The translations under genes were made by a program, and so were the position numbers. Below the pieces are notes generated by a model. The model did no database searches, was not told the DNA's origin, and worked only from the letters and a program-made list of their open reading frames with translations. From Prosopocoilus inquinatus (Eukaryota > Arthropoda > Insecta > Coleoptera > Lucanidae), in contig CM069870.1 in assembly GCA_036172665.1 (NCBI GenBank), positions 44,660,001-44,724,000 of the forward strand: a stretch of 64,000 nucleotides of DNA. The letters are read 5' to 3'. Of this stretch, positions 11,785-23,843 are shown one piece after another. Numbering within the stretch: position 1 is the first letter of the stretch; the number at the start of each line of letters is the position of its first letter.

Positions 11785-13560
11785 GGACGCAGCAGGAGCT
11801 GGAAATAGTTTTAAACGAAACAACACGTATTAGCGTTGTTCCTGTGCTGTATCTAATCGATCCTTACTCATATATCATGTTATTTGGCGTTTCGATGGAC
11901 TCCAGTAGCTCTGATGTGAGATACGACGTTTTCGGACGCAGCAGAAGCTGGAAATAGTTTTAAACGAAACAACACGTATTAGCGTTGTTCCTGTGATGTA
12001 TCTAATCGATCCTTACTCATCTATCATGTTATTTGACGTTTCGATGGAATCCAGTAACTCTAATGTGAGATACGAAATTTTCGGACGCAGCAGAAGCTGG
12101 AAATAGTTTTAAACGAAACAACACGCATTAGTGTTGTTCCTGTGATGCATCTAATCGATCCTTACTTATCAATCATGTTATTTGACGTTTGGATGGACTC
12201 CAGTAACCCTGACGTGAGATACGAAGTTCTCGGACGCAGCAGAAGCTGGAAATAGTTTTAAACGAAACAACACGTATTAGCGTTGTTCCTGTGATGTATC
12301 TAATCGATCCTTACTCATCTATCATGTTATTTGACGTTTGGATGGACTCCAGTAACTATGATGTGAGATACAAAGTTTTTGGACGCAGCAGAAGCTGGAA
12401 ATAGTTTTGAACGAAACAACACGTATTAGCGTTGTTCCTGTGATGTATCTAATCGATCCTTACTCATCTATCATGTTATTTGACGTTTCGATGGACTCCA
12501 GTAACTCTAATGTGAGATACGAAATTTTCGGACGCAGCAGAAGCTGGAAATAGTTTTAAACTAAACAACACGCATTAGTGTTGTTCCTGTGATGTATCTA
12601 ATCGATCCTTACTCATCTATCATGTTATTTGACGTTTGGATGGACTCCAGTAACTCTGATGTGAGATACAAAGTTTTTGGACGCAGCAGAAGCTGGAAAT
12701 AGTTTTGAACGAAACAACACGTATTAGCGTTGTTCCTGTGATGTATCTAATCGATCCTTACTCATCTATCATGTTATTTGGCGTTTCGATGGACTCCAGT
12801 AGCTCTGATGTGAGATACGACGTTTTCGGACGCAGCAGAAGCTGGAAATAGTTTTAAACGAAACAACACGTATTAGCGTTGATCCTGTGATGTATCTAAT
12901 CGATCCTTACTCATCTATCATGTTATTTGACGTTTGGATGGACTCCAGTAACTCTGATGTGAGATACAATGTTTTTGGACGCAGCAGAAGCTGGAAATAG
13001 TTTTAAACGAAACAACACGTATTAGCGTTGTTCCTGTGATGTATCTAATCGATCCTTACTCATCTATCATGTTATTTGGCGTTTCGATGGACTCCAGTAG
13101 CTCTGATGTGAGATACGACGTTTTCGGACGCAGCAGAAGCTGGAAATAGTTTTAAACGAAACAACACGTATTAGCGTTGTTCCTGTGATGTATCTAATCG
13201 ATCCTTACTCATCTATCATGTTATTTGACGTTTCGATGGACTCCAGTAACTCTAATGTGAGATACGAAATTTTCGGACGCAGCAGAAGCTGGAAATAGTT
13301 TTAAACGAAACAACACGCATTAGCGTTGTTCCTGTGATGTATCTAATCGATCCTTACTTATCTATCATGTTATTTGACGTTTGGTTGGACTCCAGTAACC
13401 CTTACGTGAGATACGAAGTTCTCGGACGCAGCAGAAGCTGGAAATAGTTTCAAACGAAACAACACGTATTAGCGTTGATCCTGTGATGTATCTAATCGAT
13501 CCTTACTCATATATCATGTTATTTGGCGTTTCGATGGACTCCAGTAGCTCTGATGTGAGA
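11785..13560. repeat. Segmental duplication pair 2, copy B
   Basis: Partner of 9550-11325 at 15 units. The unit at its left edge is an S sequence carrying the GGAGCTGG tail normal for K, consistent with a crossover junction inside one unit near 11785. Confidence 0.8.
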
Positions 13561-15935
13561 TACGACGTTTTCGGACGCAGCAGAAGCTGGAAATAGTTTT
13601 GAACGAAACAACACGTATTAGCGTTGTTCCTGTGATGTATCTAATCGATCCTTACTCATCTATCATGTTATTTGACGTTTCGATGGACTCCAGTAACTCT
13701 AATGTGAAATACGAAATTTTCGGACGCAGCAGAAGCTGGAAATAGTTTTAAACGATACAACACGCATTAGCGTTGTTCCTGTGATGTATCTAATCGATCC
13801 TTACTTATCTATCATGTTATTTGACGTTTGGATGGACTCCAGTAACCCTGACGTGAGATACGAAGTTCTCGGACGCAGCAGAAACTGGAAATAGTTTTAA
13901 ACGAAACAACACGTATTAGCGTTGTTCCTGTGATGTATCTAATCGATCCTTACACATCTATCATGTTATTTGACGTTTGGATGGACTCCAGTAACTCTGA
14001 TGTGAGATACAAAGTTTTTGGACGCAGCAGAAGCTGGAAATAGTTTTGAACGAAACAACACGTATTAGCGTTGTTCCTGTGATGTATCTAATCGATCCTT
14101 ACTCATCTATCATGTTATTTGGCGATTCGATGGACTCCAGTAACTTTGATGTGAGATACGAAGTTCTCGGACGCAGCTGAAGCTAGAAATAGTTTTAAAC
14201 GAAACAACACGCATTAGCGTTGTTACTGTGATGTATCTAATCGATCCTTACTCATCTATCATGTTATTTGACGTTTGGATGGACTCCAGTAACTCTGATG
14301 TGAGATACAAAGTTTTTGGACGCAGCAGGAGCTGGAAATAGTTTTAAACGAAACAACACGTATTAGCGTTGTTCCTGTGCTGTATCTAATCGATCCTTAC
14401 TCATATATCATGTTATTTGGCGTTTCGATGGACTCCAGTAGCTCTGATGTGAGATACGACGTTTTCGGACGCAGCAGAAGCTGGAAATAGTTTTAAACGA
14501 AATAACACGTATTAGCGTTGTTCCTGTGATGTATCTAATCGATCCTTACACATCTATCATGTTATTTGACGTTTGGATGGACTCCAGTAACTCTGATGTG
14601 AGATACAAAGTTTTTGGACGCAGCAGGAGCTGGAAATAGTTTTAAACGAAACAACACGTATTAGCGTTGTTCCTGTGCTGTATCTAATCGATCCTTACTC
14701 ATATATCATGTTATTTGGCGTTTCGATGGACTCCAGTAGCTCTGATGTGAGATACGACGTTTTCGGACGCAGCAGAAGCTGGAAATAGTTTTAAACGAAA
14801 CAACACGTATTAGCGTTGTTCCTGTGATGTATCTAATCGATCCTTACTCATCTATCATGTTATTTGACGTTTCGATGGACTCCAGTAACTCTAATGTGAG
14901 ATACGAAATTTTCGGACGCAGCAGAAGCTGGAAATAGTTTTAAACGAAACAACACGCATTAGTGTTGTTCCTGTGATGCATCTAATCGATCCTTACTTAT
15001 CTATCATGTTATTTGACGTTAGGATGGACTCCAGTAACCCTGACGTGAGATACGAAGTTCTCGGACGCAGCAGAAGCTGGAAATAGTTTCAAACGAAACA
15101 ACACGTATTAGCGTTGATCCTGTGATGTATCTAATCGATCGTTACTCATCTATCATGTTATTTGACGTTTCGATGGACTCCAGTAACTCTAATGTGAGAA
15201 ACGAAATTTTCGGACGCAGGAGAAGCTGGAAATAGTTTTAAACGAAACAACACGCATTAGCGTTGTTCCTGTGATGTATCTAATCGATCCTTACTCATCT
15301 ATAATGTTATTTGACGTTTGGATGGACTCCAGTAACTCTGATGTGAGATACAAAGTTTTTGGACGCAGCAGAAGCTGGAAATAGTTTTGAACGAAACAAC
15401 ACGTATTAGCGTTGTTCCTGTGATGTATCTAATCGATCCTTACTCATCTATCATGTTATTTGACGTTTCGATGGACTCCAGTAACTCTAATGTGAGATAC
15501 GAAATTTTCGGACGCAGCAGAAGCTGGAAATAGTTTTAAACTAAACAACACGCATTAGTGTTGTTCCTGTGATGTATCTAATCGATCCTTACTAATCTAT
15601 AATGTTATTTGACGTTTGGATGGACTCCAGTAACTCTGATGTGAGATACAAAGTTTTTGGACGCAGCAGAAGCTGGAAATAGTTTTGAACGAAACAACAC
15701 GTATTAGCGTTGTTCCTGTGATGTATCTAATCGATCCTTACTCATCTATCATGTTATTTGGCGTTTCGATGGACTCCAGTAGCTCTGATGTGAGATACGA
15801 CGTTTTCGGACGCAGCAGAAGCTGGAAATAGTTTTAAACGAAACAACACGTATTAGCGTTGTTCCTGTGATGTATCTAATCGATCCTTACTCATCTATCA
15901 TGTTATTTGACGTTTCGATGGACTCCAGTAACTCT

Positions 15936-16084
15936 AATGTGAGATACGAAATTTTCGGACGCAGCAGAAGCTGGAAATAGTTTTAAACGAAACAACACGC
16001 ATTAGCGTTGTTCCTGTGATGTATCTAATCGATCCTTACTTATCTATCATGTTATTTGACGTTTGGATGGACTCCAGTAACCCT
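15936..16084 (+). repeat. Class N satellite unit (exemplar)
   Basis: N units read AACTCTAATGTGAGATACGA followed by AATTTTCGG and are preceded by GACGTTTCGATGG, so they carry the TTCG half of the CENP-B-like site. N is commonly followed by P, K, Y or T. Sub-forms are GTGAAATAC (near 6850, 13700, 47973 and 63308) and an ACTACAG form (near 1181, 42444 and 52575). The core HOR adds a form with CGGCCGCAG (near 19832, 31304 and 38457). Confidence 0.85.
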
Positions 16085-16233
16085 GACGTGAGATACGAAG
16101 TTCTCGGACGCAGCAGAAGCTGGAAATAGTTTCAAACGAAACAACACGTATTAGCGTTGATCCTGTGATGTATCTAATCGATCCTTACTCATCTATCATG
16201 TTATTTGACGTTTGGATGGACTCCAGTAACTCT
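16085..16233 (+). repeat. Class P satellite unit (exemplar)
   Basis: P units are recognised by AACCCTGACGTGAGATACGA followed by AGTTCTCGG. They are preceded by CTTACTTATC and GACGTTTGGATGG. This class has three more CpGs than K (nine against six). P usually follows N or T. P before T or M ends with TTTCAAACG and GTTGATCC. The P that follows N in many HOR positions carries GATGCATC and TTATCAATC, a stable linked haplotype. P is one of the commonest classes and takes part in the repeated N-P-T-P and T-P modules. Confidence 0.85.
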
Positions 16234-16382
16234 GATGTGAGATACAATGTTTTTGGACGCAGCAGAAGCTGGAAATAGTTTTAAACGAAACAACGCGCAT
16301 TAGCGTTGTTCCTGTGATGTATCTAATCGATCCTTACTTATCTATCATGTTATTTGACGTTTGGATGGACTCCAGTAACCCT
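16234..16382 (+). repeat. Class T satellite unit (exemplar)
   Basis: T units differ from K by GATACAATGTTTTTGG in place of GATACAAAG. They are usually followed by AACAACGC-GCATTA-GCGTTGTT, the fully paired GC allele of the inverted repeat. I count 27 T units in the window. T is normally flanked by P on both sides, or by S in the outer regions. A TTTACTCC sub-form marks the same HOR slot in three copies (near 18310, 29785 and 36935). Confidence 0.83.
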
Positions 16383-16531
16383 GACGTGAGATACGAAGTT
16401 CTCGGACGCAGCAGAAGCTGGAAATAGTTTCAAACGAAACAACACGTATTAGCGTTGATCCTGTGATGTATCTAATCGATCGTTACTCATCTATCATGTT
16501 ATTTGACGTTTCGATGGACTCCAGTAACTCT

Positions 16532-16680
16532 AATGTGAGAAACGAAATTTTCGGACGCAGGAGAAGCTGGAAATAGTTTTAAACGAAACAACACGCATTA
16601 GCGTTGTTCCTGTGATGTATCTAATCGATCCTTACTCATCTATCATGTTATTTGGCGTTTCGATGGAATCCAGTAACTCT
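16532..16680 (+). repeat. Class M satellite unit (exemplar), opens each HOR block
   Basis: M units resemble N but read GTGAGAAACGAAATTTTCGG and GCAGGAGAAGC, and most are preceded by ATCGATCGTTAC, which creates CGATCG. I count 24 M units. In the core they are spaced 8 to 17 units apart and mark the starts of HOR blocks. An M is usually followed by K-prime and then S, or by K-N-K-S in the 9-unit block. Three M units lack CGATCG (20555, and near 47670 and 63005), consistent with hybrid origin. Confidence 0.85.
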
Positions 16681-16829
16681 GATGTGAGATACAAAGTTTT
16701 TGGACGCAGCAGAAGCTGGAAATAGTTTTGAACGAAACAACAAGTATTAGCGTTGTTCCTGTGCTGTATCTAATCGATCCTTACTCATATATCATGTTAT
16801 TTGGCGTTTCGATGGACTCCAGTAGCTCT

Positions 16830-16978
16830 GATGTGAGATACGACGTTTTCGGACGCAGCAGAAGCTGGAAATAGTTTTAAACGAAATAACACGTATTAGC
16901 GTTGTTCCTGTGATGTATCTAATCGATCCTTACTCATCTATCATGTTATTTGACGTTTGGATGGACTCCAGTAACTCT
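16830..16978 (+). repeat. Class S satellite unit (exemplar)
   Basis: S units read AGTAGCTCTGATGTGAGATA followed by CGACGTTTTCGG. They are preceded by TTATTTGGCGTTTCGATGG, often with GTGCTGTATC and CATATATCATG further upstream. S nearly always follows K or K-prime, so K-S is a frequent dimer. A sub-form with GGCCTTTCG occurs at 18889, 20826, 25445, 30362, 32895, 37514, 39898 and 57620. All the intervals up to 39898 are exact multiples of 149. Confidence 0.85.
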
Positions 16979-17127
16979 GATGTGAGATACAAAGTTTTTG
17001 GACGCAGCAGGAGCTGGAAATAGTTTTAAACGAAACAACACGTATTAGCGTTGTTCCTGTGCTGTATCTAATCGATCCTTACTCATATATCATGTTATTT
17101 GGCGTTTCGATGGACTCCAGTAGCTCT
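16979..17127 (+). repeat. Class K satellite unit (exemplar)
   Basis: A typical K unit. Its diagnostic block reads AACTCTGATGTGAGATACAA followed by AGTTTTTGG. It is usually preceded by GACGTTTGGATGG, so the TTCG of the CENP-B-like site is TTGG here. A K unit next to an S unit often carries GCAGCAGGAGCTGG, while other K units carry AGAAGCTGG and then TTTTGAACG. A sub-form, K-prime, is preceded by TTTCGATGGAATCC and followed by AACAACAAGTATT. It occurs almost only directly after an M unit. K and N are among the commonest classes and occur across the whole window. Confidence 0.85.
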
Positions 17128-17574
17128 GATGTGAGATACGACGTTTTCGGACGCAGCAGAAGCTGGAAATAGTTTTAAACGAAACAACACGTATTAGCGT
17201 TGTTCCTGTGATGTATCTAATCGATCCTTACTCATCTATCATGTTATTTGACGTTTCGATGGACTCCAGTAACTCTAATGTGAGATACGAAATTTTCGGA
17301 CGCAGCAGAAGCTGGAAATAGTTTTAAACGAAACAACACGCATTAGTGTTGTTCCTGTGATGCATCTAATCGATCCTTACTTATCAATCATGTTATTTGA
17401 CGTTTGGATGGACTCCAGTAACCCTGACGTGAGATACGAAGTTCTCGGACGCAGCAGAAGCTGGAAATAGTTTTAAACGAAACAACACGTATTAGCGTTG
17501 TTCCTGTGATGTATCTAATCGATCCTTACTCATCTATCATGTTATTTGACGTTTGGATGGACTCCAGTAACTAT

Positions 17575-17723
17575 GATGTGAGATACAAAGTTTTTGGACG
17601 CAGCAGAAGCTGGAAATAGTTTTGAACGAAACAACACGTATTAGCGTTGTTCCTGTGATGTATCTAATCGATCCTTACTCATCTATCATGTTATTTGACG
17701 TTTCGATGGACTCCAGTAACTCT
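17575..17723 (+). repeat. Class Y satellite unit (exemplar)
   Basis: Y units differ from K by AACTATGATGTGAGATAC. They nearly always sit between P and N, giving a P-Y-N module in the 14-unit and 17-unit HOR blocks and in both outer regions. A sub-form with ATCATGTGATTTGACG upstream is found near 1310, 42570 and 52700 and links the left and right parts of the array. Confidence 0.8.
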
Positions 17724-20499
17724 AATGTGAGATACGAAATTTTCGGACGCAGCAGAAGCTGGAAATAGTTTTAAACGAAACAACACGCATTAGTGTTGTT
17801 CCTGTGATGCATCTAATCGATCCTTACTTATCAATCATGTTATTTGACGTTTGGATGGACTCCAGTAACCCTGACGTGAGATACGAAGTTCTCGGACGCA
17901 GCAGAAGCTGGAAATAGTTTTAAACGAAACAACACGTATTAGCGTTGTTCCTGTGATGTATCTAATCGATCCTTACTCATCTATCATGTTATTTGACGTT
18001 TCGATGGACTCCAGTAACTCTAATGTGAGATACGAAATTTTCGGACGCAGCAGAAGCTGGAAATAGTTTTAAACGAAACAACACGCATTAGCGTTGTTCC
18101 TGTGATGTATCTAATCGATCCTTACTTATCTATCATGTTATTTGACGTTTGGATGGACTCCAGTAACCCTGACGTGAGATACGAAGTTCTCGGACGCAGC
18201 AGAAGCTGGAAATAGTTTCAAACGAAACAACACGTATTAGCGTTGATCCTGTGATGTATCTAATCGATCCTTACTCATCTATCATGTTATTTGACGTTTG
18301 GATTTACTCCAGTAACTCTGATGTGAGATACAATGTTTTTGGACGCAGCAGAAGCTGGAAATAGTTTTAAACGAAACAACGCGCATTAGCGTTGTTCCTG
18401 TGATGTATCTAATCGATCCTTACTTATCTATCATGTTATTTGACGTTTGGATGGACTCCAGTAACCCTGACGTGAGATACGAAGTTCTCGGACGCAGCAG
18501 AAGCTGGAAATAGTTTCAAACGAAACAACACGTATTAGCGTTGATCCTGTGATGTATCTAATCGATCGTTACTCATCTATCATGTTATTTGACGTTTCGA
18601 TGGACTCCAGTAACTCTAATGTGAGAAACGAAATTTTCGGACGCAGGAGAAGCTGGAAATAGTTTTAAACGAAACAACACGCATTAGCGTTGTTCCTGTG
18701 ATGTATCTAATCGATCCTTACTCATCTATCATGTTATTTGGCGTTTCGATGGAATCCAGTAACTCTGATGTGAGATACAAAGTTTTTGGACGCAGCAGAA
18801 GCTGGAAATAGTTTTGAACGAAACAACAAGTATTAGCGTTGTTCCTGTGCTGTATCTAATCGATCCTTACTCATATATCATGTTATTTGGCCTTTCGATG
18901 GACTCCAGTAGCTCTGATGTGAGATACGACGTTTTCGGACGCAGCAGAAGCTGGAAATAGTTTTAAACGAAATAACACGTATTAGCGTTGTTCCTGTGAT
19001 GTATCTAATCGATCCTTACTCATCTATCATGTTATTTGACGTTTGGATGGACTCCAGTAACTCTGATGTGAGATACAAAGTTTTTGGACGCAGCAGGAGC
19101 TGGAAATAGTTTTAAACGAAACAACACGTATTAGCGTTGTTCCTGTGCTGTATCTAATCGATCCTTACTCATATATCATGTTATTTGGCGTTTCGATGGA
19201 CTCCAGTAGCTCTGATGTGAGATACGACGTTTTCGGACGCAGCAGAAGCTGGAAATAGTTTTAAACGAAACAACACGTATTAGCGTTGTTCCTGTGATGT
19301 ATCTAATCGATCCTTACTCATCTATCATGTTATTTGACGTTTCGATGGACTCCAGTAACTCTAATGTGAGATACGAAATTTTCGGACGCAGCAGAAGCTG
19401 GAAATAGTTTTAAACGAAACAACACGCATTAGTGTTGTTCCTGTGATGCATCTAATCGATCCTTACTTATCAATCATGTTATTTGACGTTTGGATGGACT
19501 CCAGTAACCCTGACGTGAGATACGAAGTTCTCGGACGCAGCAGAAGCTGGAAATAGTTTTAAACGAAACAACACGTATTAGCGTTGTTCCTGTGATGTAT
19601 CTAATCGATCCTTACTCATCTATCATGTTATTTGACGTTTGGATGGACTCCAGTAACTATGATGTGAGATACAAAGTTTTTGGACGCAGCAGAAGCTGGA
19701 AATAGTTTTGAACGAAACAACACGTATTAGCGTTGTTCCTGTGATGTATCTAATCGATCCTTACTCATCTATCATGTTATTTGACGTTTCGATGGACTCC
19801 AGTAACTCTAATGTGAGATACGAAATTTTCGGCCGCAGCAGAAGCTGGAAATAGTTTTAAACTAAACAACACGCATTAGTGTTGTTCCTGTGATGTATCT
19901 AATCGATCCTTACTCATCTATCATGTTATTTGACGTTTGGATGGACTCCAGTAACTCTGATGTGAGATACAAAGTTTTTGGACGCAGCAGAAGCTGGAAA
20001 TAGTTTTGAACGAAACAACACGTATTAGCGTTGTTCCTGTGATGTATCTAATCGATCCTTACTCATCTATCATGTTATTTGGCGTTTCGATGGACTCCAG
20101 TAGCTCTGATGTGAGATACGACGTTTTCGGACGCAGCAGAAGCTGGAAATAGTTTTAAACGAAACAACACGTATTAGCGTTGTTCCTGTGATGTATCTAA
20201 TCGATCCTTACTCATCTATCATGTTATTTGACGTTTCGATGGACTCCAGTAACTCTAATGTGAGATACGAAATTTTCGGACGCAGCAGAAGCTGGAAATA
20301 GTTTTAAACGAAACAACACGCATTAGTGTTGTTCCTGTGATGCATCTAATCGATCCTTACTTATCAATCATGTTATTTGACGTTTGGATGGACTCCAGTA
20401 ACCCTGACGTGAGATACGAAGTTCTCGGACGCAGCAGAAGCTGGAAATAGTTTTAAACGAAACAACACGTATTAGCGTTGTTCCTGTGATGTATCTAAT

Positions 20500-20570
20500 C
20501 GATCCTTACTCATCTATCATGTTATTTGACGTTTCGATGGACTCCAGTAACTCTAATGTGAGAAACGAAA
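20500..20570. repeat. In-register hybrid unit N/M, deletion junction
   Basis: Left of the junction the sequence is N-like (CGATCCTTACTCATC, no CGATCG). Right of it the sequence is M (GAGAAACG, GCAGGAGAAGC). Against the full HOR, four units are missing exactly here, as expected from exchange between an N and an M unit four units apart. Confidence 0.8.
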
Positions 20571-20625
20571 TTTTCGGACGCAGGAGAAGCTGGAAATAGT
20601 TTTAAACGAAACAACACGCATTAGC

Positions 20626-23600
20626 GTTGTTCCTGTGATGTATCTAATCGATCCTTACTCATCTATCATGTTATTTGGCGTTTCGATGGAATCCAGTAAC
20701 TCTGATGTGAGATACAAAGTTTTTGGACGCAGCAGAAGCTGGAAATAGTTTTGAACGAAACAACAAGTATTAGCGTTGTTCCTGTGCTGTATCTAATCGA
20801 TCCTTACTCATATATCATGTTATTTGGCCTTTCGATGGACTCCAGTAGCTCTGATGTGAGATACGACGTTTTCGGACGCAGCAGAAGCTGGAAATAGTTT
20901 TAAACGAAATAACACGTATTAGCGTTGTTCCTGTGATGTATCTAATCGATCCTTACTCATCTATCATGTTATTTGACGTTTGGATGGACTCCAGTAACTC
21001 TGATGTGAGATACAAAGTTTTTGGACGCAGCAGGAGCTGGAAATAGTTTTAAACGAAACAACACGTATTAGCGTTGTTCCTGTGCTGTATCTAATCGATC
21101 CTTACTCATATATCATGTTATTTGGCGTTTCGATGGACTCCAGTAGCTCTGATGTGAGATACGACGTTTTCGGACGCAGCAGAAGCTGGAAATAGTTTTA
21201 AACGAAACAACACGTATTAGCGTTGTTCCTGTGATGTATCTAATCGATCCTTACTCATCTATCATGTTATTTGACGTTTCGATGGACTCCAGTAACTCTA
21301 ATGTGAGATACGAAATTTTCGGACGCAGCAGAAGCTGGAAATAGTTTTAAACGAAACAACACGCATTAGTGTTGTTCCTGTGATGCATCTAATCGATCCT
21401 TACTTATCAATCATGTTATTTGACGTTTGGATGGACTCCAGTAACTCTGATGTGAGATACAATGTTTTTGGACGCAGCAGAAGCTGGAAATAGTTTTAAA
21501 CGAAACAACGCGCATTAGCGTTGTTCCTGTGATGTATCTAATCGATCCTTACTTATCTATCATGTTATTTGACGTTTGGATGGACTCCAGTAACCCTGAC
21601 GTGAGATACGAAGTTCTCGGACGCAGCAGAAGCTGGAAATAGTTTCAAACGAAACAACACGTATTAGCGTTGATCCTGTGATGTATCTAATCGATCGTTA
21701 CTCATCTATCATGTTATTTGACGTTTCGATGGACTCCAGTAACTCTAATGTGAGAAACGAAATTTTCGGACGCAGGAGAAGCTGGAAATAGTTTTAAACG
21801 AAACAACACGCATTAGCGTTGTTCCTGTGATGTATCTAATCGATCCTTACTCATCTATAATGTTATTTGACGTTTGGATGGACTCCAGTAACTCTGATGT
21901 GAGATACAAAGTTTTTGGACGCAGCAGAAGCTGGAAATAGTTTTGAACGAAACAACACGTATTAGCGTTGTTCCTGTGATGTATCTAATCGATCCTTACT
22001 CATCTATCATGTTATTTGACGTTTCGATGGACTCCAGTAACTCTAATGTGAGATACGAAATTTTCGGACGCAGCAGAAGCTGGAAATAGTTTTAAACTAA
22101 ACAACACGCATTAGTGTTGTTCCTGTGATGTATCTAATCGATCCTTACTCATCTATAATGTTATTTGACGTTTGGATGGACTCCAGTAACTCTGATGTGA
22201 GATACAAAGTTTTTGGACGCAGCAGAAGCTGGAAATAGTTTTGAACGAAACAACACGTATTAGCGTTGTTCCTGTGATGTATCTAATCGATCCTTACTCA
22301 TCTATCATGTTATTTGGCGTTTCGATGGACTCCAGTAGCTCTGATGTGAGATACGACGTTTTCGGACGCAGCAGAAGCTGGAAATAGTTTTAAACGAAAC
22401 AACACGTATTAGCGTTGTTCCTGTGATGTATCTAATCGATCCTTACTCATCTATCATGTTATTTGACGTTTCGATGGACTCCAGTAACTCTAATGTGAGA
22501 TACGAAATTTTCGGACGCAGCAGAAGCTGGAAATAGTTTTAAACGAAACAACACGCATTAGCGTTGTTCCTGTGATGTATCTAATCGATCCTTACTTATC
22601 TATCATGTTATTTGACGTTTGGATGGACTCCAGTAACCCTGACGTGAGATACGAAGTTCTCGGACGCAGCAGAAGCTGGAAATAGTTTCAAACGAAACAA
22701 CACGTATTAGCGTTGATCCTGTGATGTATCTAATCGATCCTTACTCATCTATCATGTTATTTGACGTTTGGATGGACTCCAGTAACTCTGATGTGAGATA
22801 CAATGTTTTTGGACGCAGCAGAAGCTGGAAATAGTTTTAAACGAAACAACGCGCATTAGCGTTGTTCCTGTGATGTATCTAATCGATCCTTACTTATCTA
22901 TCATGTTATTTGACGTTTGGATGGACTCCAGTAACCCTGACGTGAGATACGAAGTTCTCGGACGCAGCAGAAGCTGGAAATAGTTTCAAACGAAACAACA
23001 CGTATTAGCGTTGTTCCTGTGATGTATCTAATCGATCCTTACTCATCTATCATGTTATTTGACGTTTGGATGGACTCCAGTAACTCTGATGTGAGATACA
23101 ATGTTTTTGGACGCAGCAGAAGCTGGAAATAGTTTTAAACGAAACAACGCGCATTAGCGTTGTTCCTGTGATGTATCTAATCGATCCTTACTTATCTATC
23201 ATGTTATTTGACGTTTGGATGGACTCCAGTAACCCTGACGTGAGATACGAAGTTCTCGGACGCAGCAGAAGCTGGAAATAGTTTCAAACGAAACAACACG
23301 TATTAGCGTTGATCCTGTGATGTATCTAATCGATCGTTACTCATCTATCATGTTATTTGACGTTTCGATGGACTCCAGTAACTCTAATGTGAGAAACGAA
23401 ATTTTCGGACGCAGGAGAAGCTGGAAATAGTTTTAAACGAAACAACACGCATTAGCGTTGTTCCTGTGATGTATCTAATCGATCCTTACTCATCTATCAT
23501 GTTATTTGGCGTTTCGATGGAATCCAGTAACTCTGATGTGAGATACAAAGTTTTTGGACGCAGCAGAAGCTGGAAATAGTTTTGAACGAAACAACAAGTA

Positions 23601-23843
23601 TTAGCGTTGTTCCTGTGCTGTATCTAATCGATCCTTACTCATATATCATGTTATTTGGCGTTTCGATGGACTCCAGTAGCTCTGATGTGAGATACGACGT
23701 TTTCGGACGCAGCAGAAGCTGGAAATAGTTTTAAACGAAATAACACGTATTAGCGTTGTTCCTGTGATGTATCTAATCGATCCTTACTCATCTATCATGT
23801 TATTTGACGTTTGGATGGACTCCAGTAACTCTGATGTGAGATA
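20626..23843. repeat. Segmental duplication pair 3, copy A (offset 4619 bp)
   Basis: K'-S-K-S-N-T-P-M-K-N-K-S-N-P-T-P-T-P-M-K'-S, repeated at exactly 31 units distance. The marker GGCCTTTCG lies at 20826 and 25445. The match ends at the K/S hybrid near 23843. I saw no clear internal difference by eye, so this looks like one of the youngest events in the core. Confidence 0.83.

Larger units (their letters stand above)
1..15041. repeat. Left heterogeneous satellite region
   Basis: About 101 units with mixed class order, including F, G and L units and many private variants. It has no regular 48-unit HOR, but shorter internal duplications are visible (see separate entries). Two indels lie near its left end: a 5-bp loss at about 1447 and a 3-bp loss at about 1797. 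From 1930 onward its phase is perfect. The boundary with the core is a change in class composition, not in unit sequence. I see no gene in this stretch. Confidence 0.85.
15191..21746. repeat. HOR copy 1 (44 units)
   Basis: Starts at an M unit and reads M-K-N-K-S-N-P-T-P, then M-K'-S-K-S-N-P-Y-N-P-N-P-T-P, then M-K'-S-K-S-N-P-Y-N-K-S-N-P, then M-K'-S-K-S-N-T-P. Compared with the 48-unit form it lacks four units (N-P-T-P) from the third block. The lost stretch is replaced by a hybrid unit at 20555 with N sequence on its left and M sequence on its right. Marker variants (TTTACTCC in T, CGGCCGC in N, GGCCTTTCG in S) occupy the same slots as in copies 3 and 4. Confidence 0.85.

Noticed and set aside
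16979..17127. Internal half-unit duplication (GATGTGAGATAC and GATGTATCTAATC)
   Set aside because: The two stretches share only GATGT and scattered bases and are 82 bp apart, not half of 149. Nothing supports a dimeric origin of the unit.
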